Assembly: GCA_035048485.1 (NCBI GenBank)
Contig: CM068587.1
Location: 55,966,288-56,030,287 of the forward strand
Source: Pteria penguin
Lineage: Eukaryota > Mollusca > Bivalvia > Pterioida > Pteriidae
DNA: 64,000 bases
Reading direction: 5' to 3'
The notes beneath the pieces are model-generated. The model saw only the letters and a program-made list of their open reading frames with translations, had not been told where the DNA came from and made no database searches. The first letter of the stretch is position 1. Every line of letters begins with the position of its first letter. Below are positions 10,089 to 24,000 of this stretch, one piece after another. A program made the translations under genes and the position numbers.

Positions 10089-13000
10089 GCTGAGCATAGC
10101 ATCTTCGCCACTATAACTATGTTTATGACTATTACATAACGTTTAATTTTCCACTTTGATGATAATTCTTTACTTGTACCATACTATGTACGGGATCTGT
10201 ATTTCGTAGGCAACATGGGTGATCATAATGCGGATGCACTAATTATGCGCGGCTGGTTCAGTGCGTGATTCCCTTTCACTCATTTTTGGGTGAGAGGAAA
10301 AGACCAGCCAAGGTTATCGATCCTTTTTAGTCCTAATGGAACATTTGGCAAGAAAGTGAGTTACCTTTGTATTAAGAATGATGTTGGTGAAGTAACCTTT
10401 GCCATAGGAGAATCGTTGTACCAGCATTTATCACTATATCAACGCTTCCATGAAACGAAATAATCCATAGTCTAACCTCCCACAACATATCGGAGATTTA
10501 TTACATTCTATGATATTTCAGAGCTTTGTGTGACATTTTCTTTACAATTATGGTTCAAGAATATGGCTCAAGGATATTTCCTCTCGTGTATATAGCTCTA
10601 CATGCTTGTATGGGTTTTGGGATCTTCCTGTTAATTGGGTCATTCTAATTAGTTAAATCTACACTTTTTGCAAATGTTATAAGCATCGAGCACTGAAGAG
10701 ACACAAGAAATCAACTGCGCCCATATGCAGTAAAGTTATATTGGAATAATACATGTACATGTATGTACTTTTAATTTTTCAACGCCAGAGACAAGCGAGG
10801 GCTTAATGTGTTGACCATGGCCGTCCTTCAGTCCTAATTTCGTTTCCGTTCATTTATTTTGCGATGGATGAAGATATATTAAACTTTAGGCCACAACAAA
10901 TTAATGTCTTGTTCGACGGAATCGCCGCTCCGATTTTCTATTTTTCAAATTTCCGGAAAAACTGGTCCGGTCCGGTTTAATTTTTAATAAGACATCTAGA
11001 TGTTGTCTATATATCACTGAAATATACAAGAAAAATACAGTGAAATGGTCATATGATGGAGTTGTAAGCATGTTAATTAAACAGTCCTATTATATATGAA
11101 TGTACAGTTTTCAAACAAAAAAAAAATAATAATCGCCAGATAGAAATATAAAAAACCCCCAAAACAAACAACCCCCCCCCCAAAAAAAAAACCAAAGAAA
11201 AAAAATTAAAAGAAAATAAAAAGACCCCCCCCCCCCAAATCGCTCGCCGCCTCTCTATTTTCATCATGAAAATCCGAAGAACAAGAATTTGGGAGGGTTT
11301 TTTGTGTGGCTTTAATATATAGTTGAAAAAAATGCAGATCAAGTTTATAGGCGGTTCCGTCTGACAGATTTTTGCTACAGTTATGATCTTTGGACTTAGA
11401 AATTTTCAAGTAATTATCAATTTCAGCTCGTGTACCCTGTGATAGGTGGAAAGTTTGAACTAAAAATTTATTTATATTCGTAATATGAAAAGATGCAGGT
11501 ATAATTTAAATGTGGTTTAGGTCGATTGACCTTTTAGCAGGGTTATGATCCTTGGACAATTCGACATTAATGAATAGAAACAGTGAGATCATGAGAGTTG
11601 AAGCAGGTTTTAATTTGTGCTCCCACCACAAACTTTTAAAGGGGAGGGGGAGGGGCAATTGTGCCCACGGGTAGCATTAATGTGATATACACATTTTGCC
11701 TTTTAATCCCCAAATTAACAGTTGTATTTCACAACACAACATGTGGAATGAAATCTGAACTCATTTGAGTTATTATTCTTTTTTTATAATTTAGAAGCGA
11801 TTTACCTCACACACTGCCGACAGTGAAAAATGGTACAATGAATTTTAATTCTCGGGTAATATTGCACTCACAATTCGAGCGACGATGAATTGCTGTAATA
11901 TGATATGTCAGTCATATTTATAAGTGAAACTTCATTTTACTTTGAATATATTTACATAAATGTAAATATATTGTTCCTATTATCAAACATACGAGTAAAA
12001 TCTTCCAGAGGGATATACATGCGCATGTATATCATTAAAAAGACTTAACACTCTGTGTAAATTTTCGGCCACTTAGCCTTTTCAGGTGAGAAAAAGGTGG
12101 TCCAGGTGTGTTACAGTGGTTCATAAAAAGAGGACCACAAAAATCAGAATTGTATATTACAACCAAACCGCGGTCAAATCGGTATCACAGTAAGGGCTAC
12201 CAAAACACAGAACTAGGCGAGCTAAAAAGTCGAACACTCTGTCTTCACTCGCAGCTGCAGAGGGGAAAAACTCCGCTGATAGACAGATTCTCATTTCACA
12301 GTAATGATTATGATGGTTTTGTGATGGATATAACTTCCACTGTTAACAGTGTGAATATAATGTGCTTAATAGATAGATTGCTAGCAATAACTAATCCGAC
12401 CCATTTCCTCACTCAGTCAAAGGAGGTGAAGAAGAAATACGAGTCCTTTCTCGACACCAAGCTGTCTTACTTTGTTTGAACGTTTACGAGAGCCGTCAAG
12501 CGGAGAGGCTCCTGTTTCAATTTAATAATGATCAGTAAATACTTTAATGTTTCATTTTTCATAAGTTATGAAATGTTTGATATATGATATTTGTTCTTAT
12601 TTATTTGAATTTCTTAAGTAGACGGGGATTGGATATGAAAAGAACATGTTACAGTGGATAATTAACATTGCGAAATGGTTCAGAACAAAATGCGAAATGA
12701 CTAGATGATTTTTTTTATATTAAACCTATCGATTGATGTAGAGAGAGCGAATCGTCCTAATTTTCGCCCAGATTTTATCACTGGGCATTGTATTTGTTAA
12801 GAGTTATCTTTTTATTTTTTTATATTCAGATCTTGTAGCCCTTCCGCATCCCATCCCCTCTATTTAATTTTCAATTTGCAGCCGAGAAATTCATGTCATA
12901 GTATCTCGTTATATACAGAACATCTGATATAATTTGAAACAGTTATCAAATAATTTAAAAGTTATCAAATAAATTCAGATTATTTCAAATTACACGAATG

Positions 13001-13674
13001 CCTTAAATTGCTTTATATTTTTACAAAATGCAAATTACAGAATATAATTTTGAGTAAGTAAATAACTGGGTCAGTTTCCACAACAGGAAGTTTGTATGCC
13101 GTCTACCAAGCATAGCGACATCTAGGGATCTGTCGTCTTTCACACCCCCGTTATAAATATCTTTGCAGACGACACGTAGTCTTTGAACTCTACACTCAAG
13201 TATAAAGAATTACGTGTTCATTCCAACACATATTTCTCCCAACTTAAGTTACTAGTGTGAATGTTATTGATCGAAATGCTTCAAACAACATATAAATATA
13301 TATACATGAAGACTGAATAATTTTGTCTCTGATGGCTGACATACATGTATCAGAAAAGGGAACCACCACAGACGGGATTTTTCAGTCTAATAAATGGAGA
13401 GAGACAGACAGAGAGAGAGAGAGTGTGTGTGTGTGCGTGTTCGCTTAGGAATATTTATATAGCTGTTAGCTCGACTTGTACAGAAGACCAGGTCCGATTC
13501 CCGTATGCGCCGTTTTGTATATGGTGAGGACAGCATCTTCTTGTTTCTGTATGCATGATTGGCGGATCTAGAAACAAGAGTTTGTTACTGGGATTGCAGT
13601 CCTCCTTAAATGTGCTTTATGTCATGTAATTTTGACTATTCGTAAAAATGGACCTCCATATGGATATGACAGGC
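10084..13674. other. Intergenic, simple repeats and a decayed hairpin-family element
   Basis: No supported gene. Poly-C and poly-A runs lie at 11156-11237. The stretch at about 11310-11690 contains CAGTTATGATCTTTGGACTTAGAAATTTT-type motifs and a G-rich foldback end, resembling the internal units of the element at 51938-52924, so it is probably a decayed relative. A GA run followed by a GT run lies at 13398-13440. An open frame of 123 codons at 12108-12479 has no recognisable domain. Confidence 0.4.
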
Positions 13675-13819
13675 CAGTGGCGGATTTAGAGGGGTCCCCC
13701 CCCTTTTTGTTCACATATTTACTAGTAGAAATCCAGATTTTGCACCAAAAATGGCTGAGAAGTTTGGCTAATACCCATTTGCCCCCCCCCCTTTTTTGGA
13801 AATCCTGGATCTGCCACTG
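13675..13819 (+). mobile_element. MITE with CAGTGGCGGAT-type inverted ends, copy 1
   Basis: The left end CAGTGGCGGATTTAGAGG and the reverse complement of the right end, CAGTGGCAGATCCAGGATTT, form terminal inverted repeats. The body is non-coding and carries C-runs at 13697-13704 and 13782-13792. Ends beginning CAG with a GGCGGAT core resemble hAT-type non-autonomous elements, but no clean 8-bp target duplication is visible, so the superfamily is inferred. Confidence 0.75.
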
Positions 13820-13937
13820 CAAGCATCTGTATTCGGGGCTTATATTTATTTTAAAATGATGTAAATCCAATGTTTCCTATCTGCTAAGTTAGCATACTTC
13901 TCGAATATAACATAACAATAACTTGTGTTATGCCAAT

Positions 13938-14076
13938 CAGTGGCGGATACATATTTTCGAAAAGGGTCAGGGGAGGGAGGCAACATCAGTATTATTTAAA
14001 CTACTCAGCAATTTTTGGTGCCAAATCCGGATTTTTAGTAATAAATACGCGGCGAAATCCTCTAAATCCGCCACTG
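13938..14076 (-). mobile_element. Same MITE family, copy 2 in inverted orientation
   Basis: The ends are CAGTGGCGGATAC on the left and ATCCGCCACTG on the right. The reverse complement of this copy follows copy 1 through its length, for example the TTTTTGGTGCCAAATCCGGA block against TTTTGCACCAAAAATGG in copy 1. The two copies face each other across 118 bp and could form a long foldback. Confidence 0.78.
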
Positions 14077-15012
14077 CTAATTCTGTTTTCTGGGAAACCC
14101 AGGAATATAAGAAGTAGGGTTTTCCAGTTAAACTTCACACGTCACCGTCAATACATGGTTTCCTGTGTATATCGTTTACACATAATTATGCATCCACATT
14201 CTTACATTTCGATTCAGATGTTAGATAGTTTCTCATGTTCTAGAGAATGATTCCACTTTTAACACTAAACTTCCAAAAACTCTGTATGTATTTTGTTATT
14301 GCAAGTGTCTCTACAAATTTAGCTAATTTACCATCAAAGGGCTTATCTCATCATATCATGTAAAACCATGTAGCAAAAACAAAAATGTTTCTTGATCAAT
14401 GATTTTATGTTCAAACAGCACTTTTGTTACAATGATGTATAAAATATAAACAAGATGATGCATTTCTCACACACATTGGCACTGTCAGAACCCAAGTTAT
14501 GATAACATGCAGTGCTCATGTTTTCGATTTTTCTATTACTGACTTCAATGTTGTATCATGTAATACACGTCTGAAATCAATGCACATTACACACAATACA
14601 CATGATGTATATCTGAAGTTTGATTTACATTTGTATTGTCTAAATTTCATTACAGGAATGAACATCATTGTGTATGGAAAGTTTGTTGCAGTTGTCCCTC
14701 ATAGATTATTCTAACTTCACAAGGTCTAGGGTATTTGATTTGCAACAATATTTCTACAGCTTCTTTCACAACTTGTGCGAAATGAAAGTGTCAAACTCCC
14801 TTGCATTAGTGCATGTACTTAAGTCTGACAATATATTTTTGGTCACCAGTCATTTTACATACAGCTTTCAATTCTTATGTCATCGTTGCTTTCATCATCA
14901 TCCTCTCCTTATCCAAGATTTGTTCTTTAACTGTCACCTTTCACATTCTGAAATGTCTTCTATTAAGACTACTGCTGAATTCCAACCCTTAAATATTCCC
15001 AGATTTCCTCTG
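14077..15012. other. Sequence downstream of CRNKL1, including its probable 3' UTR
   Basis: This lies 3' of the CRNKL1 stop codon on the minus strand. No clear AATAAA signal in CRNKL1 orientation was found. The plus-strand open frame at 14668-15126 is antisense to the CRNKL1 terminal exon and 3' UTR and is not a gene. Confidence 0.4.
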
Positions 15013-18000
15013 TCACCCCTCGTCACTGCTGCTGCTGCTTTCACTACTCGTGCTACTGTCATCTCTATCATCATAATCTTCCTGACCTTCACCTTCACTA
15101 CTGATATTTTGATTTGGTCCCCCTGATACAAATTTCTTAAGGTTCTCATGAACACCTTTATGTGACACACTCTCCATTGATTCCATTCCCTCTGGTTCAT
15201 TTGACCTTGTATCTGCCTCCTCTGTTGGTTCCTCTTCCTCCTGTGGAGTTTCTTGAACTTGTTTCCATTTCTTGGCCATGGCCAGGAGTTTAAGATTTGG
15301 CTGGGCGGCTTCCTCATCAGGGAATATGTAATCATAGAATTCTTCCCATCCTGCATCCATCTATCAAATAAGAATAAATCATTCCATGACTTGATACATG
15401 TATTATTAGAAAAAAAAAGTTTAAAAAGATATAAATTTTGTGATAAATTAAGTGCATTTCAATCTTGTACTAAGTAGGAAATAATTGCTTCTTAGAACAT
15501 TCACAACCTTGTTAAATAATCATCATATCATGGTGTTAGTTGCACTCAATTGTTAGATGGAGGAAGACACATATCAATATTTGATAATATATTATATATT
15601 CAATATGGAAATTTTTACATACAGCTTTTGACTACAAGTTTCATTTGTTTGTATTTAGTTTGGTTTTATTTTTTGGTCAAATACCAGGACCATTTTGTTT
15701 TATACATACAGTAAAGGCTAGAGTTCACCAGAGGGGGGAGGGGAGGATTGGATCAGACCTTGAATACCTGGATTATACCATGACAAATGTCAAATACGCA
15801 GGTTGACTCTCCCATCTGTCTATGACAACTCCAATATGACAAAAATCAGAAACTACCTTATGTTTCTGCACCACACGTAGAACCACTAAGTTATCAAAAT
15901 AATGTCTAACTACTTGTGAGAAGATAAAGGTTTTAAGAATAGGATAATGATAACACTTTATTCTTATTTACTAAAACACCAACAATTTGAATTTCCTGTT
16001 AACTTATATTGATTTTAAAATCTCAACTCTAATTTCTTTATACCCATATACATCCCTAACTTAAACTCTATTTAAATTCAACTGTTTTTAAAGTAATACT
16101 AGAATGCTAGGGGATTTTGCATTTTCATAAAATCCTAATTGAATTATCATAAAATTCATAAAAATTATCACTCCTTCTATATCAGTATTTCTCTGAGAGA
16201 TAACTAAAAATACCCATACACCCAATTTTACAAGAAAACCAGAGTAAAATAAAGGCTCCCTGTGTAATTTGCTGTACAACTTTTAACATCATTTTACTGT
16301 AATGTCACAATTTGAACCTTTACATCATAATTAAAAGCCAGGGAAAAGTAGCATTTGCACAACTTCTGACATCAGATAATACGGAGATTAATGACTGAAA
16401 AAATCCATCGAGCTGTTTATGGATTACTGTATATATCTTGTGATCAGAATCACACATAAGATAATTTTTTGTCAGCAAATCTTGTATGTATATACACACA
16501 TTATATAGAAAAATTGTGAACATTCTTATCGCACTTGAACGGTACATTTGGGGTTGAGTTTTTAAGACTTGACTGTACATCATTTATAAGTACTGCCAGT
16601 AACTTTCATGACACAGAATTTAGATGCAGATAAATTTCTTTTACTTATCTTAGTGTCCACCATATCCTCAAAATGTAAAATTGTGCTATAAGTTTGAAAT
16701 CAAACAAACATGGCTCAGTAGTACTAGTAGCAGTGTAGTACATACCCCATCTTCTGTTTGTATTTTCCTCCTTTTCTTGACTTTTTGTGGCATCAATTTT
16801 AAGACTTTGTTTTGAGAATCATTATCTCCTAATTCTCTCTGTAAAAGAGTAAATTTACAAAGTAATTATACAAACTCCAAGCATTTTTTAATTATCCATT
16901 CCCTATATTAATCTAGCATGATACAAATAAAATGTGTTCTTTCTGTTTTATTTCAGTGAATTAAAAGACATATTTATCAAATCCACAAAGCAGTCATTTT
17001 CATTATGTAAGTGAAGGTTAAAAGCTCATCAACTTTTAACCTTCATTAGAATACATCTCACAGGTGGATCATACATGTCAAGTATAAAGTCTCTATCATC
17101 TATTTATGTCACAAGGTGGAGGTTGGTAACAGAGAAATTAGAGAGAGAAAAAATAAACAGACTGGAGGCAATAAGCTTAATCTTTCAATCTTGCAGTAAT
17201 TACATGCATAAAGATAGAACCCATTCTGTATTTCACACTGACTAATGATCTGTCAGTGATGTATTACGATGCATACTATTGTTTCATTACCTCAAATTCT
17301 TGCCAGGACTCCAGCAGCATTAGTCTTTCTTCCTTTTCTCCTGCAGACTTCAATCTCCTATTAGCATCACTGTACACCCTCCTCGTGTTAGACAGTCTGT
17401 CCTCTACTTCCAAAGATTTCTCAAACTGAGCAAAACTTATCCATACCTGATGATAAAATAAAGAATTTTATATAAAGAAATTTCATATCTTTGTAGTATC
17501 ATTTTTTTGTAACATAAAGATTATTTCATTTATATAGTAATTTACAAAGGACTAAACTAAATCAGTGTGGACCCGCTTCAATCAATGCAAAATTTTAATG
17601 TGCAAATGTAAATACATATATCATGAAGCAGGATCTCTGAGGACATGAAATGTATGAGTAGCTAATGGTACTGAACCCTATGACCTCTTGACCTCCTTTA
17701 ACCCACCACTGTTTGAGTTACTCTGCAACTATCATTTTCAAAATTAGTGGTATTTTCAGCTATGCCCTTGTCTTTACAAATTGATACTAAAGAAGGATAG
17801 TTGACCTGATGAGTAGAGTCAAGTATTAGTAGGAGAGATCAATTATGACCTTGACATTATAAATTCTAGGGGAAATATCAATACTGACCTTGACAGGATA
17901 ATATTTTAAGGAACATCAGTTCTAAACTTAATGTAATGAATTCTAGGGATATCTATATAAATTATAATGACAATGACATGATATGTTCTACAGAATACCA

Positions 18001-21000
18001 ATACTGACCTTGACATGATTAATTTCAGGAAATATTAATATTGACCTTGATATGATGATTTCTAGGAAATATCAATACTGACCTTGACATGATTAATTTT
18101 AGGATATGTAATACTGACCATGATATATGTTGTACAGAATATCAATACTGACCTTGACATGATGAATTCTAGAGAATATTGATACTGACCTTGACATGAT
18201 GTGTCCGCTCAAGAAGTCTTCTGTATAATGCTCTTGTCTTGTCATATTCCTCCTGCTCTATCTGGAAATCTATATAAGCTTTCCATAAAACCTCTGGCAT
18301 GTCCAGTTTGGGTTGGTTAATGGCTAGTTCGTAGATGGCTTCAGCTCTTTCTGTGTCCACCAAGATGGTCTCTAACTCAGCATACTTCAAAATCCAAATT
18401 TTTAACAGTCAGTTTTAAATTATACAACATTAAATAAAGGTTTAATTGTTACATCATTTATACATTATAACATTTTAACTTTAAATTAATGATAATATGT
18501 ATTAACTTAGGCTATGATTTTTATAAGATTTTTAACCTTAAATAAATGAACATATGATTCATAGAATATAAAGGAACATTATCACTGCAATGATCTTCTT
18601 ATCTCAATCAATGATGTACTTAAGCCTCTAGTGTTATTTGAAATCTCGATATGCTTCGTAATACCTTCATCCATGTTGTACAATTCTCTGGACCAAATTC
18701 TAGGAATTTCTCATATAAGATTCGACACCTCTCAAATTCTCGTAGCTGAAGCTCCAATTCTATGTACCCTCTAAAGAGTTTGTTCTTTGAACATTTCCCT
18801 ATGGCAGTACCCTATATAACAGGTGTAAATAAATGACAATCAGCACATCTATAACGTTATCTATTGACAAAATCAAATCATTATAATATTGACTGTAGTT
18901 TGAAAAACATAGAATAAGGTCATATAAATACATTACAATCACAGAATGATTGATTGATTACTGTTTTACATTACTCTACATTTATTTCACGTATATGGTG
19001 AAAATATCTGCCTGATGTATTGCATAAAAATTTCTACCTTTGCAACCGACCTACCGGTACCTGAAGCAGTGAGGGATCTTTTACATGCCAGGCCTACCAT
19101 GACACAGGACCTTGGTTTTTACTGTCTTGTCTGAAAGACAGAACACCAGTGTGCCCACGGCAGGAGTTGAACCTGTGACCTCAGTTACAAGCCGAGCACC
19201 TTATCCACTGGACCACACCAGCTTAATGATCACAGTGTCATGATTTGTATACCATGTAGGCTCCAAGTAAATCAGAAAGACAATTTTCTTTAAGTTTCAA
19301 AAGTGACATCATTAATAAATGTACATTACCAAAATTTTCCGAGCATTCTGAAGATTTTTTTGCCGGATTTCAAACTGTGCAAATAATAACCAGATTTTGG
19401 CAAATGTGAAGATTTTATGGGGAATGATATCTAGGCAGGCTTTGTACACATCTCTGGTTTTCTCCATGTCCTCTGTTTCTAGCTCTTCGTACAAGGCATA
19501 ATTAATCCATAGGTAAATGTAACGCCTCCAATGTCGCTTCTCCTGTAATAAATTGAAAATGTGATATATTTGTTCGTCTGTTAGTTTGCTTATTGCTTTA
19601 CGTCATGCAACGATTGTTTCAATTATATCTGCCTGGTGCATTGCATAGAAATTATAAACCTATGCAATAGAAGCATCTGAAGCAGTGAGTGATTCTTTAA
19701 TTACAGTTTACTGTGATATCGGACCTTGGTTTTTACAGTCTCCACCAAAGACTGACAATAACCGGGTGCTGGTTGCTATTACACCAGAGATTTCTTGGCT
19801 ACATGCCAAGCAGACTACTGACTGATCTTTGTGAAATCTTAATTTTAATGATATGTATGTATCTTTTTATTGCAGTTGATTGAAATATCTGCCATAATAG
19901 CAGATTTTGATAGACATAAATCGTGGGGTAGAGCAACTCTGAAGCACTATATTACAAGTGTTTGAAGATTACAAGTAATGATCATTCACCTGGGGATGGA
20001 ATATCAAAAAAAAAACATGTACCGCAAGAAATATGTTGATTGATTATTATTTTACGTCCATTGTGTGAAACCTATGGGGTAGATCGTACCTCACAAACCC
20101 CGTGGGACAATACAACCAAACACCTTCGGAAGGTGTGTCTGAAATCCTGCAATCTCATTGGTCCTCCACGACACTGTGATAGTTCAATGAAACGACACCT
20201 AATATCGTAAGTACGGGGCTATGTCATTTGTGTTGTAATATGACAGTGTTCCAAGATGTAAATTATACCAAGCTTAAGGTGCAGCTTAAAAGAACCGCAA
20301 GATGTTCAGAAACGTGCTTTGCAAGCTTTGGTTATGGAGAGACGTGATGTCTTCATATCTGTCAAAACAGGAATTCAAACAATTCCTTTCATAAGTAGGA
20401 TTGATTTGATTGGTTGTGGGGGCAGTGTCTGATGACATGAATATTAATGAGTTTCAATGGTTTTTGTTTGCATCGTTCAACAGGGTTTGTAAGTTAGGAT
20501 CTACACCGTGGGTTTCACATGATGTTTTACGTCACACCTAGATTTAAACTTCTATGGTGATGACATCTGGCTGAAGCAATGTACAGAAATCGAAACATAT
20601 ACCATGGCATCACCGGAAGCAGTGATGGATCTTTTGTGTGCCAGGTCTGCTGTGACACAAGATTTCCGGTTTAACTGTCTCATCTGTAAGACAGGATACC
20701 AATGAGTCACCAGAGGGACTCAAACGCCGAACCTCTTGGTCACCAGCCCGGCACCAAAACCACTGAGCTAAGCCTTCTTCAGTTTATCAGAATATATCCA
20801 GTGAATATAGGAATACAGTAACAGAAATGAATTTATGTAAACAAATGACAGTGAATGGAAGTAAAGCTTAAACAGCCTAGTATTTTATTTCCCATGAAGA
20901 GGGAATTTTCCGTTCACCAAAAGTAAGATAAAAGTGACTACTTTTTTTCCAACTACATTTATTATATAAGGCATCTTTCTTTACAAAATCAAGATAGTAA

Positions 21001-24000
21001 AATGATGTGACATCTGCCAGTATTTGAAGCATATTTGAAAGGTAGTCTATGTGAAAGTTGTGCAAATCCAAAGCCCTAATTTGATAAATAAAGGTAACAG
21101 GATTGTAATGCACAATAATGGTTACATACGTTGTGTATGATTTACAGTAAAAGCTTGCCATTAAAGTTCTACATACCTTTGAGGGTGGTATATTAGCTAT
21201 AGCTCTTTCGTATGTATCTCGTACTTGCTCTGGTTCTCCATCTGCCTCAAGTAATCTCAAATAATCAAACCATGCATCATAATTCAGGGGATTTGCTTTC
21301 ACTTCCTGTAATAAAATAATTAATTTAAAAGGTAATCATTATGTGAAAGATTATGAACTTAGTAGATGTTATAAAGCAGAAAAAAAGATCAAATTTTTTG
21401 TTTTGTCCATATGTATATATGTCCTGTAAAAATGCATTCCTTTTTTTATTTTAGTTTTTTTTTAGGTGAAGACAATATTTTTCTGTCTAGAAATTTTATT
21501 TTTCAGTGTAATAAAATTACTCAACTCAAGAACTACACACAACTTATTAAAACATGGTAATATCTATTTTCAGTATACAAATCTAGGAAACCAATATGAA
21601 GTGATCACAATATTTTTGGAAAGAGTCCCAGGTAGTGTAGCATGTTTGCTACAAAAAAAGAAAGTTGGTAACACAAGGAAAGAAAAAAATCCAAACAGCT
21701 TGAAAATGATATGCCCCTTATCAGTCGATCTGTTGGCATAACAATGTCAGTTCAGAACTCTGTATATAAAACACACTGTACTGATTATCTGACCTCTTCG
21801 TACTGGAAACGTCTTTTGCTAACGATAACATCCTCAATGGCTGCTCGACTACCAAATTTCTTTTCATGGATTGTGTAAGCTTTGTAAATTTCCGGACAGG
21901 AGTCCTTAGGGAGATGATCTAATGCGTACTTATATATTACTCTTGCTCTGTCATGCTGCAAATAATATACAAGTAAGTAAATAGAAATATTCATGGTGCG
22001 TCTCATAATGTCATGTTCATAATGGGGAAAAAATTAATTTTTCGTAGATAAAGAATGTTTCATGCATATTTTTAGCAACCCAAACAGATTTTTTTCTATA
22101 TAACATTTATTCAAACAATTGACATTAATAGAAAGAGCTCAGTGAGAGCTTTGCAACACTTTATTTCACAAAGATATCTTTATTAGGCCAGAAGTTATGG
22201 CATTTTGAAGTTGGAAAAATTTTGTTCTTTTCTGGAATTTATTATAACCAAACACTTAGCATGTAAAGAACAATTACTCTTCCAGTGACTTAATGCAAGA
22301 TACAAAAGTAATTCAAGGTATATCACTAATGTATCAACAATGTAGATATTGTGGACATTAATGGATACAACCAGAGAAACAAGAGCAACATCAACGTAGC
22401 ATATTTTAGTAACATGGGCATAACTCATGACCACATTAGAAGTCATCTACTCCTCATAATCATCCACAAACAAAATTTTTCCAGTCAAAAGTTTTCACGA
22501 CTGTGGATAATAAAACTTGACCTAGATATCTTTATGATGTATCTTTATACCAAACATCAATTCAATATCTTTATCCATTCCTGAGACAATGAGCTGAAAC
22601 TGCATGTTCTAAGAAATTTTCAAAGTCTGAAGGGAGATAACTCTGACGACAAAATAACTGAACCATATATGAATTATAACTTATTAACTTGACTTAAATA
22701 TCCTTAAGATGTATCTGTATACCAAATATCAATTCAGTTTATCTAGCTGTTCCTGAGAAAATAAAGAGAACTGCTAATTGTGAGAAATTTTCTAAGTCAA
22801 AGGGGGATAACTATTACATAAATCATCAAACAATAACGAAGTTTGAGCTTGACCTAGATACTCTTGTGATGTATCTGTATACCAGATATCAATTCAGTAT
22901 ATTTATTGGTTTAAGAGATAATGAGCAGAAACTGTAAATGGACTGACCGACCGACAACAGCAAGACAATATGCCCCTCCTTCTTCAAAGGGAGGGGGGAG
23001 GGGGGCTTAAAAAGGCACAGGAGGAGTAAGCACCTCTTGGTTGGCTTCCATTAATGCTAAATACAAACAGTTACCCAATACATACAGATGTCCTATATGA
23101 ACAGCAGTCACAAAATTATTTCAATACTATACAGATGAGTGTGGACTCACTGCATAGAAAACCATGTACAGGAGGTATATAATGACTTCCCGATGTTTTT
23201 ATTGTTCACCAACTGAATAAAATTTTATTTCATTTCTCTAAGACTTTAATCTAGTGCATCCTTTAGTCCTGTTTTACACACTGAATTAAGTATGGTTCCG
23301 AGAGATAACGGCATCTGCCTGATGCATAGCACAGAAATTTCTACCTTTGCAACGGACCCCCCTGAAGCAGTGAGGAATCTTTTGGATGCAAAGCCTACTA
23401 CGACACGAGACCTCAGTTTTTACTGTCTGTTCCTAGAAACAGCACACCAGTGCATACAGACAAAATAACAGACAAAATACAAATGTTCATAGATATATAT
23501 ACATCTACTCCAAATGTTTATTTTACCTCTCTTTGGCTCTCCTCAAACTTGGCAAAGGCAACAATCAACTTCTCATCCATGTTGTCTTCTCCAAAGAACT
23601 CCACAGCTCTCTCGTAGACTCTTCTAGCACTATTGACGTAGCTATTCTTCTCTTCAAACTTGGCATACTTTATCCAATTCTTGACCTCAGGGTGTATTAA
23701 TACAAGTGAGAAATGTTAAGGAAATTAAATTTCATTACTAGAGTGTTTGAAGGAACATTTGTCGTCAGCTATACATCTTTTAAAGAGTGACTCCTATTAG
23801 AGAGACTGAGGGACAGACACAGACATACAACTAGACAGACAGCAGACAAAGTGATCCTTCTATATAACACTGCTTTACAGGTGAGCAAAAAATGCTTTAT
23901 GCACATACCCATTACTGACATTTACATCTATCTGGTAAAATTGAGAGGTTTAGATTTTTAACAAAAATGCATTACATACATGTTTTTTACAATTATGGTA

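Larger units (their letters stand above)
20030..20780 (-). repeat. SINE family B copy split by a DNA-transposon insertion
   Basis: The SINE tail (TTGATTGATTATTATTTTACGTC) is at 20036-20058 and the rest of the SINE resumes at about 20525, TTTTACGTCACACC, running through GGAAGCAGTGATGGATC to a tRNA-like head ending near 20775. The 466 bp between them are the element at 20059-20524, which inserted later. Confidence 0.75.

Noticed and set aside
12108..12479. Open frame of 123 codons on the plus strand
   Set aside because: No recognisable domain, signal peptide or splice context. It could be a transcript, but nothing in the sequence supports it as a protein gene.
13622..14250. Open frames on both strands
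   Set aside because: They are read through the two facing MITE copies and the flanking sequence.
14668..15360. Plus- and minus-strand open frames overlapping the CRNKL1 terminal exon
   Set aside because: They are shadows of the real CRNKL1 C-terminal frame on the minus strand.
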